Assembly (NCBI RefSeq): GCF_000472925.1
Contig: NZ_AXAS01000002.1
Location: forward strand, 186,001-250,000
From: Bradyrhizobium sp. Ec3.3
Lineage (GTDB): Bacteria > Pseudomonadota > Alphaproteobacteria > Rhizobiales > Xanthobacteraceae
Direction: 5' to 3'
Length of the DNA: 64,000 bases
Part shown: positions 25,988 through 35,081 of the stretch, piece by piece
How the letters are laid out: every line of letters begins with the position of its first letter
Position numbering within the stretch: the first letter of the stretch is position 1
Translations under genes and position numbers: made by a program
Notes under the pieces: model-generated
Told to the model about the DNA's origin: nothing
The model's database searches: none
What the model saw: only the letters and a program-made list of their open reading frames with translations

Positions 25988-27436
25988 ATGGCGCGCGCAT
26001 TGATGATCCAGGGAGCGGGCTCGGACGTCGGCAAGTCGCTCGTCGTTGCGGGCCTTGCGCGTGCCGCAAAGCGCCGGGGCCTGCGCGTGCTCCCCTTCAA
26101 GCCGCAGAACATGTCGAACAATGCGGCCGTCACCGTCGACGGCGGCGAAATCGGCCGCGCGCAGGCGCTCCAGGCACTCGCCGCCGGCGTCGAGCCGCAC
26201 ACCGACATGAATCCCGTGCTGCTCAAGCCCGAGACCGATGTCGGCGCGCAAATCATCGTGCAGGGCAAGCGCATCGCGACGGCACGCGCCCGCGACTACG
26301 CGGCGATGAAACCTTCGCTGATGGGTGCCGTGCTCGAGAGTTTCGAACGGCTGAAGGCGCGGGCCGATCTCGTTCTGGTCGAAGGCGCCGGCAGCCCGGC
26401 CGAGGTCAATTTGCGCAAGGCCGACATCGCCAATATGGGCTTCGCCCGCAAGGCCGATGTCCCGGTCGTGCTGATTGGCGACATCGATCGCGGCGGCGTC
26501 ATCGCGCAGCTCGTCGGCATCAAGACCGTGATCGATCCTCACGATGCCGCGATGATCTGCGGGTTTGTCATCAACAAGTTCCGCGGCGATCCCACGGTGT
26601 TCGACGATGGCTATCGGCTGATCGAAACCAAGACATCCTGGCGCGGTTTTGGTGTGCTGCCCTGGTTCGCGCGCGCCGGCGAATTGCCGGCCGAGGATGC
26701 ACTGGGATTGGGCGACGCGCGAAAGCCCGGTCAGTGCAAGATCGCGTTCCTGGCGCTGTCGCGGATCGCCAATTTCGACGATCTCGACCCGCTCAAGCTC
26801 GAGCCCAACGTCGACCTCGTGATGGTCCGCCCGGGCGAAGCGATCCCCGGCGACGCGCGGCTCGTCATCGTGCCCGGCTCGAAATCGACGCGGGGCGACC
26901 TCGCGTTCTTGCGTGCGCAAGGCTGGGACATCGATCTCCTCGCGCATCACCGCCGCGGCGGTCACGTGCTCGGTGTGTGCGGCGGCTACCAGATGCTCGG
27001 GCGCAACGTGGATGATCCTGATGGCATCGAGGGCGCGGCCGGAGAGACGGCCGGCCTCGGCCTTCTGGATGTGACCACCGTGATGTCGCCGCAGAAGACG
27101 CTCACCCGCGTCGTTGCACGACATGCGGCGACGAGCGCGCCGATCGACGCGTATGAAATCCACATCGGCCGCACCGATGGGCCGGATCGCGCGCGCCCCT
27201 TCGCCATGCTTGATGGCGCACCGGAAGGAGCGATTTCCGGCGATGGGCGTGTGCACGGCAGCTATCTGCATGGCCTGTTCACGTCGGATCATTTTCGCAA
27301 AGCGTTCCTTGCGCAGCTCGACATTCCCTCAGCCGATCAACCCTATCAGGCACGGGTCGAGAGCGCGCTCGACGCGCTCGCCGATCACATCGAGACGCAT
27401 CTTGATATCGAAGGCCTGCTCGCGCTGGCGCGCTGA
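25988..27436 (+). CDS. cobQ: Adenosylcobyric acid synthase (glutamine-hydrolysing)
   Basis: A 482-residue amidotransferase that amidates the b, d, e and g side chains to yield adenosylcobyric acid. The N-terminal nucleotide loop is [17 protein letters not shown], followed by [11 protein letters not shown]. The C-terminal glutaminase domain contains the nucleophile Cys in [13 protein letters not shown] and a His in GSYLHGLF. It shares an operon with cobO and is convergent with cobC, with three bases between the stops. Confidence 0.96.
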   Translation: MARALMIQGAGSDVGKSLVVAGLARAAKRRGLRVLPFKPQNMSNNAAVTVDGGEIGRAQALQALAAGVEPHTDMNPVLLKPETDVGAQIIVQGKRIATARARDYAAMKPSLMGAVLESFERLKARADLVLVEGAGSPAEVNLRKADIANMGFARKADVPVVLIGDIDRGGVIAQLVGIKTVIDPHDAAMICGFVINKFRGDPTVFDDGYRLIETKTSWRGFGVLPWFARAGELPAEDALGLGDARKPGQCKIAFLALSRIANFDDLDPLKLEPNVDLVMVRPGEAIPGDARLVIVPGSKSTRGDLAFLRAQGWDIDLLAHHRRGGHVLGVCGGYQMLGRNVDDPDGIEGAAGETAGLGLLDVTTVMSPQKTLTRVVARHAATSAPIDAYEIHIGRTDGPDRARPFAMLDGAPEGAISGDGRVHGSYLHGLFTSDHFRKAFLAQLDIPSADQPYQARVESALDALADHIETHLDIEGLLALAR

Positions 27437-27439
27437 GCG

Positions 27440-28405
27440 TCAGCCCGCGAGCGCGGCGACGAGGCGCGACCATTCCGCCTCATCACCCGGCAGCCCCAGA
27501 CGCAACCATCCCGGCTGCTGGCTGAAGACGCGCGACCAGATCCGGCCGCGCGCGAGCTTGTCCTGGGCAGCAAGCGCATCACCGACATCGTAGAGCCGGA
27601 ACAGCGGCGTGCCGCCGACCAGCCGCCATCCTTGCGCCGTAGCCTCGACGTCGAGCCGCGCGCAGTCGCGGCCGAGCCGCGCCGTCGTTGCGCTGGCCCA
27701 TTCGCGATCGCGCAGTGCGCGCCGACCGACGGCGATCGCAGCGCCTGAAACCGGCCACGGCCCTGCTATCGCCGAGAGCGCTGCAATGTCCGCGTCCGCG
27801 CCGAGCACAAAGCCAAGGCGCAAGCCGGCCAGCCCGTAGAACTTGCCGAATGAGCGCAGGATCAGAAGACCGCCCTGCCCCGCCTCTCGCGCGAGCGACA
27901 GCTCAGGCAGCGCATCGGCAAAACTCTCATCGATTACAAGGCGGCCGACGCGCGGCAAGAGGGCAAGCAGATCGGCCATGCCGTGACGCCGGCCGTCGGG
28001 ATTGTTGGGATTGACGACGACGGCAAGATCGGCGCCCGCGAGCGCGTCGAGACCTGAGACCTCGGCAACGTCCCAGCCCGCGGCGGACAACACCCCGCCG
28101 TATTCGTTGTAGGTCGGCGCGAGAATGCGCGCGCGGCCCTTGCGTGAAAGATTCGGCAGACACTGGATCGCCGCCTGCGCGCCGGCCATGGCGAGCAGCG
28201 GCGCCTCTGTTGCATAGGCCTGCCGCGCGGCATCGTGAAGCGCTTCAATCTCGGACCGCGACGGCAGCGCGCGCCAGGCATGCGGTTCGATCTCACCCAC
28301 CGGATAAGGCTGCCGGTTGATGCCGGTCGACAGATCGATCCAGCCCTCGATGCGCCCGCCGAACCGCTGCACCGCTGCATCGAGATTGCCACCATGTTCG
28401 CGCAT
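27440..28405 (-). CDS. cobC: L-threonine-O-3-phosphate decarboxylase (aminopropanol arm)
   Basis: A 321-residue PLP-dependent aminotransferase-fold enzyme (CobC of Pseudomonas denitrificans, CobD of Salmonella) that makes (R)-1-aminopropan-2-ol phosphate for the nucleotide loop. Marks are HGGNLDAAVQRFGG and IDLSTGINRQPYP at the start, VVNPNNPDGR, and the PLP-Lys in RSFGKFYGLAGLRLGF. It may start at ATG 28405 or GTG 28408, with GAGGCG upstream. It follows cobD in an operon that is inverted relative to cobO-cobQ and cobP-cobS-bluB on both sides. Confidence 0.92.
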   Translation of the reverse strand: MREHGGNLDAAVQRFGGRIEGWIDLSTGINRQPYPVGEIEPHAWRALPSRSEIEALHDAARQAYATEAPLLAMAGAQAAIQCLPNLSRKGRARILAPTYNEYGGVLSAAGWDVAEVSGLDALAGADLAVVVNPNNPDGRRHGMADLLALLPRVGRLVIDESFADALPELSLAREAGQGGLLILRSFGKFYGLAGLRLGFVLGADADIAALSAIAGPWPVSGAAIAVGRRALRDREWASATTARLGRDCARLDVEATAQGWRLVGGTPLFRLYDVGDALAAQDKLARGRIWSRVFSQQPGWLRLGLPGDEAEWSRLVAALAG

Positions 28406-28415
28406 CACCGCCTCG

Positions 28416-29357
28416 CTAGATCAAAGCCAGTGCCGCGAGCGAGCCGCCGAGCAGCAGCATCGCGCGAACATAGAGCCGCAATCCCCGGCCGATATCGGCG
28501 CCGAGCGGATCGCGCGCGCCTTCGTTCAGCCAGGGTTCGTCGGTCACGGCGCCATGATAGCTGCGTGGCCCGCTCAGGCGCACGCCGAGCGCACCGGCCA
28601 TTGCCGCCTCCGGCCAGCCGGCATTGGGCGAGCGATGGCGGTTTGCATCGCGCGACATGCAGGACAAGACCACTGTGGGGTGCGCTGTCACCAACGCGAA
28701 CAACAGGCCCGTCAGCCGCGCCGGAATGAAATTGGCGACGTCGTCGATGCGCGCGGCCGCCCAGCCGAACCAGAGATGACGCTCTGAGCGATGACCGATC
28801 ATGGAATCCAGCGTGTTGATTGCCTTGTAGCCAAAGATGCCGGGCAGGCCCAGCAGCGCGCCCCAAAATACCGGCGCCACGATGCCGTCGGATGCGTTCT
28901 CCGCGAGGCTCTCGAGCGCCGCGCGCGAAATCCCGGCCTCATCGAGGGACGCGGGATCGCGGCCGACGATCTGCGCGACCGCAAGCCGCGCCGCCTCTAA
29001 GTCGCCCGACTGCAACGGCTGCGCGACGGCAGCGACGTGATCATGGAGCGAGCGCAGCGCGACCAGCGGCCAGGCCAGAATGCCGAGCAGGACGGCGCGG
29101 CTCCATCCGGGAATGAGCCAGCTTTGCACCAACCAGCCGATGGCAGCGCACAGCGCAATCACCAGCAGCGCAGCGGCAATGCCGGCCATGCGCCGCGTTT
29201 CGGGTGCATCCACCGGTCTGTTCCAATTGCGATCGAGCAGAGCGATCAGCCTGCCGATCCAGGTCACGGGATGGCCGATGCGCGCGAACAATGCGGCGGG
29301 CCATCCCCAGATGGCGTCCACCGTCATCGCTACCGCCATCGCGCCGGCAAAGCCCAC
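28416..29357 (-). CDS. cobD: Adenosylcobinamide-phosphate synthase (CbiB family)
   Basis: A 313-residue inner-membrane enzyme that joins adenosylcobyric acid to the aminopropanol moiety. Several hydrophobic helices are visible at residues about 1-25, 55-80, 85-105, 150-175, 205-225 and the C terminus. Conserved stretches are GHPVTWIGRLI, LESLAENASDGIVAPVFW, KAINTLDSMIGHR and RDANRHRSPNAGWPEAAMAGAL. The start is GTG at 29357 with AAGGAGAT seven bases upstream, a strong site that settles the choice. It runs into cobC after 10 bases. Confidence 0.94.
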   Translation of the reverse strand: MGFAGAMAVAMTVDAIWGWPAALFARIGHPVTWIGRLIALLDRNWNRPVDAPETRRMAGIAAALLVIALCAAIGWLVQSWLIPGWSRAVLLGILAWPLVALRSLHDHVAAVAQPLQSGDLEAARLAVAQIVGRDPASLDEAGISRAALESLAENASDGIVAPVFWGALLGLPGIFGYKAINTLDSMIGHRSERHLWFGWAAARIDDVANFIPARLTGLLFALVTAHPTVVLSCMSRDANRHRSPNAGWPEAAMAGALGVRLSGPRSYHGAVTDEPWLNEGARDPLGADIGRGLRLYVRAMLLLGGSLAALALI

Positions 29358-29481
29358 GTCACATCTCCTTCTCGCCTGCCCTGATGCGCAAGAATTGCGT
29401 CGCAGCGCAAGCCCCTGCCCGCCGATTTCGGCTTTGTCTTTGCGCCCGATTGGTGGTTAGTGCGGTCAGAATGGAGGTTTC

Positions 29482-29985
29482 ATGGCGGTTGTCCTGATCA
29501 CGGGAGGGGCGAGGTCCGGGAAAAGCCGGCGCGCCGAGGCGCGCGTCCGCGGCTTTCCCGGCCGGCCCGTCTACATCGCGACCGCCGAGGCGCTCGATGC
29601 GGAGATGGCGGAGCGGATCGCGCACCACCGCGCCCGCCGCGGCGGTGACTGGATCGAGCGCGAGACCCCGCTCGATCTCGTGGCGGTGCTCGATGCGACC
29701 GACGGCGGCGGCGCGCGGCTGGTCGACTGCCTCACGCTATGGCTCTCGAACCTTCTTCATGCCGGACGCGAGTGGTCGAACGAAGCTGCGCTGCTCGCTG
29801 CGGCACTTCGCAGGCAAAAGAGCCCGGTGATCCTCGTGACCAACGAGGTCGGCCTCGGTATCGTGCCGGACAATGCGCTGGCGCGCAGTTTTCGCGATGC
29901 GGCCGGCCTGCTCAACCAGGCCATCGCCGAAGTCGCCGATGAGGTCGAGTTCGTGGTCTCGGGGCTACCGATGAAGGTCAAGTGA
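29482..29985 (+). CDS. cobP: Adenosylcobinamide kinase/adenosylcobinamide-phosphate guanylyltransferase
   Basis: A 167-residue bifunctional enzyme (CobP of P. denitrificans, CobU of Salmonella) that phosphorylates adenosylcobinamide and then attaches GMP. It has the P-loop ITGGARSGKSRRAE near residues 6-19, the guanylylated His region RIAHHRARRGGDW, and NEVGLGIVPDNALAR near the C terminus. GGAGG lies six bases before ATG 29482. It leads a cobP-cobS-bluB operon and is divergent from cobD across 124 bases, in which no riboswitch is seen. Confidence 0.95.
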   Translation: MAVVLITGGARSGKSRRAEARVRGFPGRPVYIATAEALDAEMAERIAHHRARRGGDWIERETPLDLVAVLDATDGGGARLVDCLTLWLSNLLHAGREWSNEAALLAAALRRQKSPVILVTNEVGLGIVPDNALARSFRDAAGLLNQAIAEVADEVEFVVSGLPMKVK

Positions 29986-29989
29986 AGCC

Positions 29990-30769
29990 ATGACCGACCG
30001 CAAGCAACTCGCCACCATCGTCAAGGATTTGCGCATCGGCCTGTCACTCGCCACGATCCTGCCGCTAGGCCCGTCGACGCCGGTCGGCGACGGCGACATT
30101 GCGCGGGCGGGCTGGACACTGCCGGTCGCGGGACTCTTGGTCGGTCTCCTCAGTGCCGCCGTTTATGCGATCGCTTCTGCAGTCGGCGTGACACCGGCAC
30201 CGGCCGCGATGCTGGCGCTTGCGAGCACGATCATCATCACCGGCGCGCTGCACGAGGATGGCCTTGCCGATACCGCCGACGGCCTCGGCGGCGGTACGCG
30301 CGCGCGAAGACTCGAGATCATGCGCGACAGCCGGATCGGTAGTTTTGGCGTCTGCGCACTCATCGTGTCGCTGGGCCTGCGCTGGAGCGCGCTCGCGGCC
30401 ATTGCCGCGCCGCGCGCGGTCCTGATCGCGCTTCTGCTTGCACATGTGGCCGCGCGCGCGGGCCTGCCGCTGTTCATGGCGCTGGTGCCACCGGCGCGGA
30501 CGGATGGATTGTCCGCCGGCGCCGGCCGGCCGGCAGGCCCGAACGCCGCCATTGCGCTCGGCCTTGGTGCCATCGTGCTCGCGATCGGCTTTGGCCCGGG
30601 CAAGGCGATCCTTGCCGTGATCCTGCTCGCCTTTCTCGGACTGCTGATCGCGTGGCTCGCGATCAGGCAGGTCGGCGGGCAGACCGGTGATATACTCGGT
30701 GCTTACGAGCAAGTCGCCGAGACCGCCATCCTGCTGATGGCCGCCTCGCTGTTTCACGCGGCCTCCTGA
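29990..30769 (+). CDS. cobS: Adenosylcobinamide-GDP ribazoletransferase (cobalamin synthase)
   Basis: A 259-residue polytopic membrane enzyme that condenses adenosylcobinamide-GDP with alpha-ribazole (phosphate). The signature HEDGLADTADGLGGGT (residues about 84-99) with RLEIMRDSRIGSFG binds the substrates, and hydrophobic helices fill most of the remainder. It is CobV in P. denitrificans naming and is distinct from the chelatase CobS. It begins four bases after cobP and its stop overlaps the bluB start (TGATG). Confidence 0.95.
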   Translation: MTDRKQLATIVKDLRIGLSLATILPLGPSTPVGDGDIARAGWTLPVAGLLVGLLSAAVYAIASAVGVTPAPAAMLALASTIIITGALHEDGLADTADGLGGGTRARRLEIMRDSRIGSFGVCALIVSLGLRWSALAAIAAPRAVLIALLLAHVAARAGLPLFMALVPPARTDGLSAGAGRPAGPNAAIALGLGAIVLAIGFGPGKAILAVILLAFLGLLIAWLAIRQVGGQTGDILGAYEQVAETAILLMAASLFHAAS

Positions 30770-31401
30770 TGGTCTCCTTCGACGACGATTTTCGTCGGCA
30801 ATTGCGCGAGCTCTTCGTCTGGCGGCGCGACGTGCGGCGCTTCCGTAGAGATCCGCTGCCCGAGGGCACGCTGGAACGGCTGATCGACATCGCCTGCCTG
30901 TCGCCATCGGTCGGGCTCAGCCAGCCCTGGCGCTTCGTGATCGTCGAGGATGAGGCACGGCGCCGCGCTATTGTCGACGACTTCAAGCTCTGCAATGCCG
31001 ATGCGCTCAAAGCCTATTCCGGCGAGCGCGCCGCGCGCTATGCCGCGCTCAAGCTAGCTGGCCTCGAAGAGGCGCCCGGGCATCTGGCGGTGTTTTCAGA
31101 AAACGCCTGCAAGACCGGACATGGCCTTGGCCGCGCGACGATGCCGGAGACGCTCGACTATTCGGTCGTCGCGGCCATCGTCTCGGCCTGGCTCGCCGCG
31201 CGCGCCGACGGCATCGGTATCGGCTGGGTTTCGATCCTCAACCCGCTCCGCGTCCGCGAGATTCTCGACGTGCCGGAGACTTGGAAATTCATCGGCTATC
31301 TCTGCATCGGTTACCCCGAGGCCGAGCTCGATCGTCCCGAGCTCGAGCGCGCGGACTGGGAACACCGGCGGCCATCGGCGGACGTCACGATCCGGCGCTG
31401 A
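30769..31401 (+). CDS. bluB: 5,6-dimethylbenzimidazole synthase
   Basis: A 210-residue flavin-destroying nitroreductase-fold enzyme that converts reduced FMN and oxygen into 5,6-dimethylbenzimidazole, the lower ligand of cobalamin. The diagnostic stretch is IACLSPSVGLSQPWRFVIVED, with RRDVRRFRRDPLP at the N terminus and GIGIGWVSILNP later. It is coupled to cobS by a one-base overlap. The presence of bluB with cobT, cobS and cobP means the lower loop can be made without exogenous base. Confidence 0.96.
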   Translation: MVSFDDDFRRQLRELFVWRRDVRRFRRDPLPEGTLERLIDIACLSPSVGLSQPWRFVIVEDEARRRAIVDDFKLCNADALKAYSGERAARYAALKLAGLEEAPGHLAVFSENACKTGHGLGRATMPETLDYSVVAAIVSAWLAARADGIGIGWVSILNPLRVREILDVPETWKFIGYLCIGYPEAELDRPELERADWEHRRPSADVTIRR

Positions 31402-31410
31402 GGTGCCCGG

Positions 31411-32460
31411 CTACGGCAGATTGTCCCGCAAGAAGATGTCGATGCGGATACGCTCCTGGTCGGCACTGATCGGCTCGCCCGAGCAATGCGCGAGCAAGAC
31501 GCGCGCAGCGGAGCGCGCTTCGTGGCCGGGATCCTGGTTGATGATCGCATCGATGGTGCCGCGCACCAGAAAGCGCCCCGTGAACTGGGTGAGTTCGTGG
31601 GCAATCCAGACCACATCGCGGGCACGACCCGAGGCTTCCAGCGCCTCCGCGATGCCGCGATTGCCTGCGCCACAGGAATAGATGCCAAGCAGATCGGACC
31701 GTCGCGACAAGAGCTCTGCTGTGAGGACGCGCGTGCGCTCGCTGTCGTCGCGCCCCTCCAGCACCGGCAGCACAACCAGATCCGGATATTCGCTCGTCAG
31801 AATCTGGTGAAAGCCAAACTGTCTCTCGGTGTGATCGCGTAGCGACAGCGAGCCGGCAATGACGGCGACGCTGCCTTTGCGTCCCGACAGGAAACGTCCC
31901 ATCAGGGTTGCGGCCGTGCGACCGGCGGCCGGATTGTCGATGCCGACATAGTGCAGGCGCCGCGCGCTCGGCGCGTCCGAGACCAGTGTCACCACGGCAA
32001 CGCCGCGGGCCGCGAGATCATCGATCGCCGCGCGCACCCGAGGATGATCGAGCGCGATGACGGCGACGCCGTGATAGGCCGGCGACAGCTCCTCCAGCGT
32101 GTGGGCCAGCACGTCCGGATCGAGCACGTCGACGTGCAGGATATCGATGAATCCGCGCTGGCTGGCGAGCCACTCCGCGGTGCGCTGCACCTGCTCGGTC
32201 AAGTTGGTCATGAAGCTGTTGCTGCCGGTCGGGAGCACGAAGGCGAAGCGAAATGTCTGGCCACGGGCGAGCCGTGCGGCGGCGATATCGGCGCGGTAGC
32301 CGAGCTTTGCGACCGCCGCCTCCACGCGCGCCACCGTTTTGGCCCGCACGCCTTCGCGACGGTTGACGACGCGATCGACCGTTGCGAGCGACACTCCGGC
32401 CATGCGCGCGACGTCTTCCAGCGTCGCGCGCATGGCCGGATGTATCTCGCCGCCCGTCAT
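31411..32460 (-). CDS. LacI-family transcriptional regulator
   Basis: A 349-residue repressor. The N-terminal LacI helix-turn-helix is ATLEDVARMAGVSLATVDRV followed by VVNRREGVRAKTVARVEAAV (about residues 11-60). The rest is a periplasmic-binding-protein-like ligand domain that should sense a sugar or derivative. The ATG at 32460 overlaps the ThuA-family stop (ATGA), so it is co-expressed with the sugar operon it presumably controls. A 16-base CG-centred palindrome at 43600-43615 and related half sites at 37331-37377 are candidate operators for this protein. It is convergent with bluB, nine bases apart. Confidence 0.92.
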   Translation of the reverse strand: MTGGEIHPAMRATLEDVARMAGVSLATVDRVVNRREGVRAKTVARVEAAVAKLGYRADIAAARLARGQTFRFAFVLPTGSNSFMTNLTEQVQRTAEWLASQRGFIDILHVDVLDPDVLAHTLEELSPAYHGVAVIALDHPRVRAAIDDLAARGVAVVTLVSDAPSARRLHYVGIDNPAAGRTAATLMGRFLSGRKGSVAVIAGSLSLRDHTERQFGFHQILTSEYPDLVVLPVLEGRDDSERTRVLTAELLSRRSDLLGIYSCGAGNRGIAEALEASGRARDVVWIAHELTQFTGRFLVRGTIDAIINQDPGHEARSAARVLLAHCSGEPISADQERIRIDIFLRDNLP

Positions 32461-33101
32461 CCGCGCGCCGCCCACAACATGCCGCGGATCATCATGGTCC
32501 TGATCTCGGGCACGTCGAGTTCATAGGCACGGTGGCCGAGCGAGGAATAGAACACCCTGCCCTCGCCGTAGCGCTTCTTCCAGACCACCGGCATCACCAC
32601 GCCCTCGATCCAGGGCGCGTGCTCGCCGGAAAACGTCGTCGTGGCCAGCACCTCGTTGGCAGGGTCGACATGCATGTAATACTGCTCGGATCGATGCTCG
32701 AAGCTCTTCAGGCCCTTCATGATGGGGTCGTCCGGCTTCGTCAAGTCGACCCTGTAGTCGATGATGTTGCCGGGATGGGCAACCCACTGGCCGCCGCAGA
32801 GGAATTGATAGTCGACCGATTCCCGGAAGGCGTCGCACATGCCGCCATGATGGCCCGCGAGCCCGACGCCGCCGCGCACGGCCGCGCAGAGGTTGAGCGC
32901 CTCCGGCTTCTCGATCTTCGACATGGTGTAGATCGGAATGATCAGCGAGAGATCGTGGATCGCGGGATCGGCGAACGCCGCCGTCGTGGTCTCGATGCGG
33001 ACCTCGAAGCCTTCCTGCTTCAACCAACCTCGTATCATCGAGGCGCAGAGATCAGGATCGTGTCCCGGCCAGCCACCCCAAACGATCATTGCCTTGCGCA
33101 T
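32457..33101 (-). CDS. ThuA-domain protein (class I glutamine-amidotransferase-like fold)
   Basis: A 214-residue ThuA-family protein: MRKAMIVWGGWPGHDPD at the N terminus, a middle VGLAGHHGGMCDAFRES with the family His residues, and WKKRYGEGRVFYSSLGH near the end. ThuA proteins take part in trehalose and related disaccharide catabolism in rhizobia, often with Gfo/Idh/MocA oxidoreductases, possibly acting on 3-keto-sugars. The start at 33101 is chosen because GAGG lies nine bases upstream; in-frame ATGs at 33107 and 33110 are too close to it. It sits between the oxidoreductase and LacI genes in one operon. Confidence 0.85.
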   Translation of the reverse strand: MRKAMIVWGGWPGHDPDLCASMIRGWLKQEGFEVRIETTTAAFADPAIHDLSLIIPIYTMSKIEKPEALNLCAAVRGGVGLAGHHGGMCDAFRESVDYQFLCGGQWVAHPGNIIDYRVDLTKPDDPIMKGLKSFEHRSEQYYMHVDPANEVLATTTFSGEHAPWIEGVVMPVVWKKRYGEGRVFYSSLGHRAYELDVPEIRTMMIRGMLWAARG

Positions 33102-33112
33102 TGTCATCATCC

Positions 33113-34210
33113 TCAGTCGATCTGTCCGGTGTCACGCCCGGCCGGCAACATCGCCGGCCGCTCGGCGCGGCTCTCGATTTTGACGCGGCGCCCCTCATCG
33201 GCGGAAGTCTGGAACGCTTCCATCACCTCCAGGACGTGGAAGGCGAGCGCGCCGCTGGCGCGGTGCGGCCGGTTGGTGACGATGGCGCTCGCCATATCGG
33301 CGACGCCGATCGAGCGGAATTCACCTTCGACATGACCGTGGGTCAGCGGCACTGTCTCCCACTCGCCGCCGGTCTTCGCCACCTGCACCTCGCCGCCGAA
33401 GCGGTTGGGATCGGGGACCAGCATGCTGCCCTTGTCGCCATAGATCTCGATCGGCGTATGCCGGTGCTTCGGCACGTCGAAGCTCATGGCGATCGAGACC
33501 ACGGCGCCGCTTTCGAATTCCAGCGTGCCGGCCACGTGGGTTGCGACCTCGACCGGGATCATCTGGCCGTTCATCGGCTGGCTGGTCACGAGACGCTCGG
33601 ATTTCGGCCGCGCGGTCGAGCCCATCACGCTCGCGACGGGGCCGAGCAGCTGCACGAGGTCGGTGATATAGTATGGCCCCATGTCCAGCATCGGCCCGCC
33701 GCCGCGCAAGTAATAGAAGCCCGGGGCCGGATGCCAGCGTTCGTGGCCGGGGCACATGAAGAACGCGCTGCCCGCGACGGGCGTGCCGATGGCGCCGTCG
33801 TCGATCAGCTTGCGCGCGGTCTGATGGCCGCCGCCGAGGAAGGTGTCGGGCGCGCAGCCGACGCGCAGGTTCTTTTGCGCGGCGAGATCCATCACCTTCC
33901 GCGCCTCGGCCACGTTGACGCCCAGCGGCTTCTCGGAATGAACGTGCTTTCCTGCGTTCAGCACCGCGAGGCTGACGTCGGTGTGCGCGAGCGGAACCGT
34001 GAGATTGATCACGATCTCGATATCGTCGCGCTTGAGCAGCTGGTCGACGCGCATCCCCGGCAGCCCGAACTCGGCGCCGCGCTTTTCCGCCACTTCGCTG
34101 CGCATGTCTGCGAGCGCCTTGACATCGAGGACCGGGAAGCGCTGCGAAGCCTTGAGGTACGCGGTGCTGATATTGCCGCAACCGATGATGCCGATGCCGA
34201 CTTTTCTCAT
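33113..34210 (-). CDS. Gfo/Idh/MocA-family oxidoreductase
   Basis: A 365-residue NAD(P)-dependent dehydrogenase. The N-terminal Rossmann fold shows GIIGCGNISTAYL, and the family catalytic motif is SEKPLGVN near residue 93. A C-terminal alpha/beta domain follows, including RGGGPMLDMGPYYITDLVQLLG. The substrate is likely a sugar (for example oxidation at C-3 or of a cyclitol), as judged from ThuA and sugar ABC neighbours. It lies between the MalG-type permease and ThuA genes. Confidence 0.9.
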   Translation of the reverse strand: MRKVGIGIIGCGNISTAYLKASQRFPVLDVKALADMRSEVAEKRGAEFGLPGMRVDQLLKRDDIEIVINLTVPLAHTDVSLAVLNAGKHVHSEKPLGVNVAEARKVMDLAAQKNLRVGCAPDTFLGGGHQTARKLIDDGAIGTPVAGSAFFMCPGHERWHPAPGFYYLRGGGPMLDMGPYYITDLVQLLGPVASVMGSTARPKSERLVTSQPMNGQMIPVEVATHVAGTLEFESGAVVSIAMSFDVPKHRHTPIEIYGDKGSMLVPDPNRFGGEVQVAKTGGEWETVPLTHGHVEGEFRSIGVADMASAIVTNRPHRASGALAFHVLEVMEAFQTSADEGRRVKIESRAERPAMLPAGRDTGQID

Positions 34211-34232
34211 TCTTGTCTCCGTGAGGTGTCGT

Positions 34233-35081
34233 TCATCCCTTGACTGCGCCTGCGGTGAGACCGGCGACGATGTGCTTCTGCGCCAAGAGGAAGAGGATGA
34301 TCGTCGGCAGGATGGTCAGGGTGATGAAGGCGAGGATCAGGTGCCACTCCGACGAGTATTCGCCCTGGTAGACCATGATGCCGAGCGGCCATGGATACAG
34401 CGCATCGGTGTTGAGCATCACCAGCGGCAACAGATAGGCGTTCCAGCTATTGACGAAGGTGATGGTGCCGACGGTGGCCAGGATCGGCCGCGACAGCGGC
34501 AGCGTCACGTAGCGGAAGAATTTGATGTAGCTGCAACCATCGACCAGCGCCGCCTCGAGCAGCTCGTAGGGGATGTCCTTGAAGAAGCGTCTGAGCAGCA
34601 GGATGCTCATGGCGAGGCTGAAGGCGACCTGCGGCAGCACGACGCCGAGATAGGTATCGAGCAGCCCGAGATCGCGTACCTTGATGAACAGCGGCAGCAC
34701 GGCGGTTGCGGCCGGAAACAACAGTCCCAGCGTCAAATAGCTCAGCAGCATCGAGCTGCCGTAGAACCGGACATGGGCGAAGGTGAATGCCGCCATCGAC
34801 GCGACGATCAGGGTCAGGGTCACCGTCAGCGTCGATATGATGAGAGAGTTACGCAGGAGCTGCCAGTAGCGCTGCGAGAACAGGATGTCGGCGTAGTTCT
34901 GCCATTCCCAGTGCCGCGGCAGACCGAACGGATTGACGCGCAACTCGCCGAGCGTCTTGAAGCCGCCGAGCACGGTCGCAAGCAGCGGCACCGCGACGAA
35001 GATCGCGACAAGGCTGAGGAACAGCGCCTTGTACAACACGGCGGGATCGAACGGCGCGCGGGTGATCTCGACATTACTCAT
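34233..35081 (-). CDS. Carbohydrate ABC transporter permease (MalG type)
   Basis: A 282-residue inner-membrane permease with about six membrane helices. The EAA loop that contacts the ATPase is LLEAALVDGCSYIKFFRYV, continuing TLPLSRPILA. The ATG at 35081 overlaps the end of the MalF-type gene by eight bases; a start at 35123 would reach further into that gene. It pairs with the adjacent MalF-type permease and binding protein to import a sugar. No ATPase gene is present in this operon. Confidence 0.92.
   Translation of the reverse strand: MSNVEITRAPFDPAVLYKALFLSLVAIFVAVPLLATVLGGFKTLGELRVNPFGLPRHWEWQNYADILFSQRYWQLLRNSLIISTLTVTLTLIVASMAAFTFAHVRFYGSSMLLSYLTLGLLFPAATAVLPLFIKVRDLGLLDTYLGVVLPQVAFSLAMSILLLRRFFKDIPYELLEAALVDGCSYIKFFRYVTLPLSRPILATVGTITFVNSWNAYLLPLVMLNTDALYPWPLGIMVYQGEYSSEWHLILAFITLTILPTIILFLLAQKHIVAGLTAGAVKG

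Noticed and set aside
12716..29357. Frameshifted or decayed genes in the cobalamin region
   Set aside because: All cob reading frames are intact with normal length and motifs; only cobN is moderately shorter than the Pseudomonas protein and shows no frame break.
29358..29481. Possible fourth cobalamin riboswitch between cobD and cobP
   Set aside because: No B12 box and no CCCCCGC-AACTGTAA block is present on either strand; the spacer is also too short for the aptamer.
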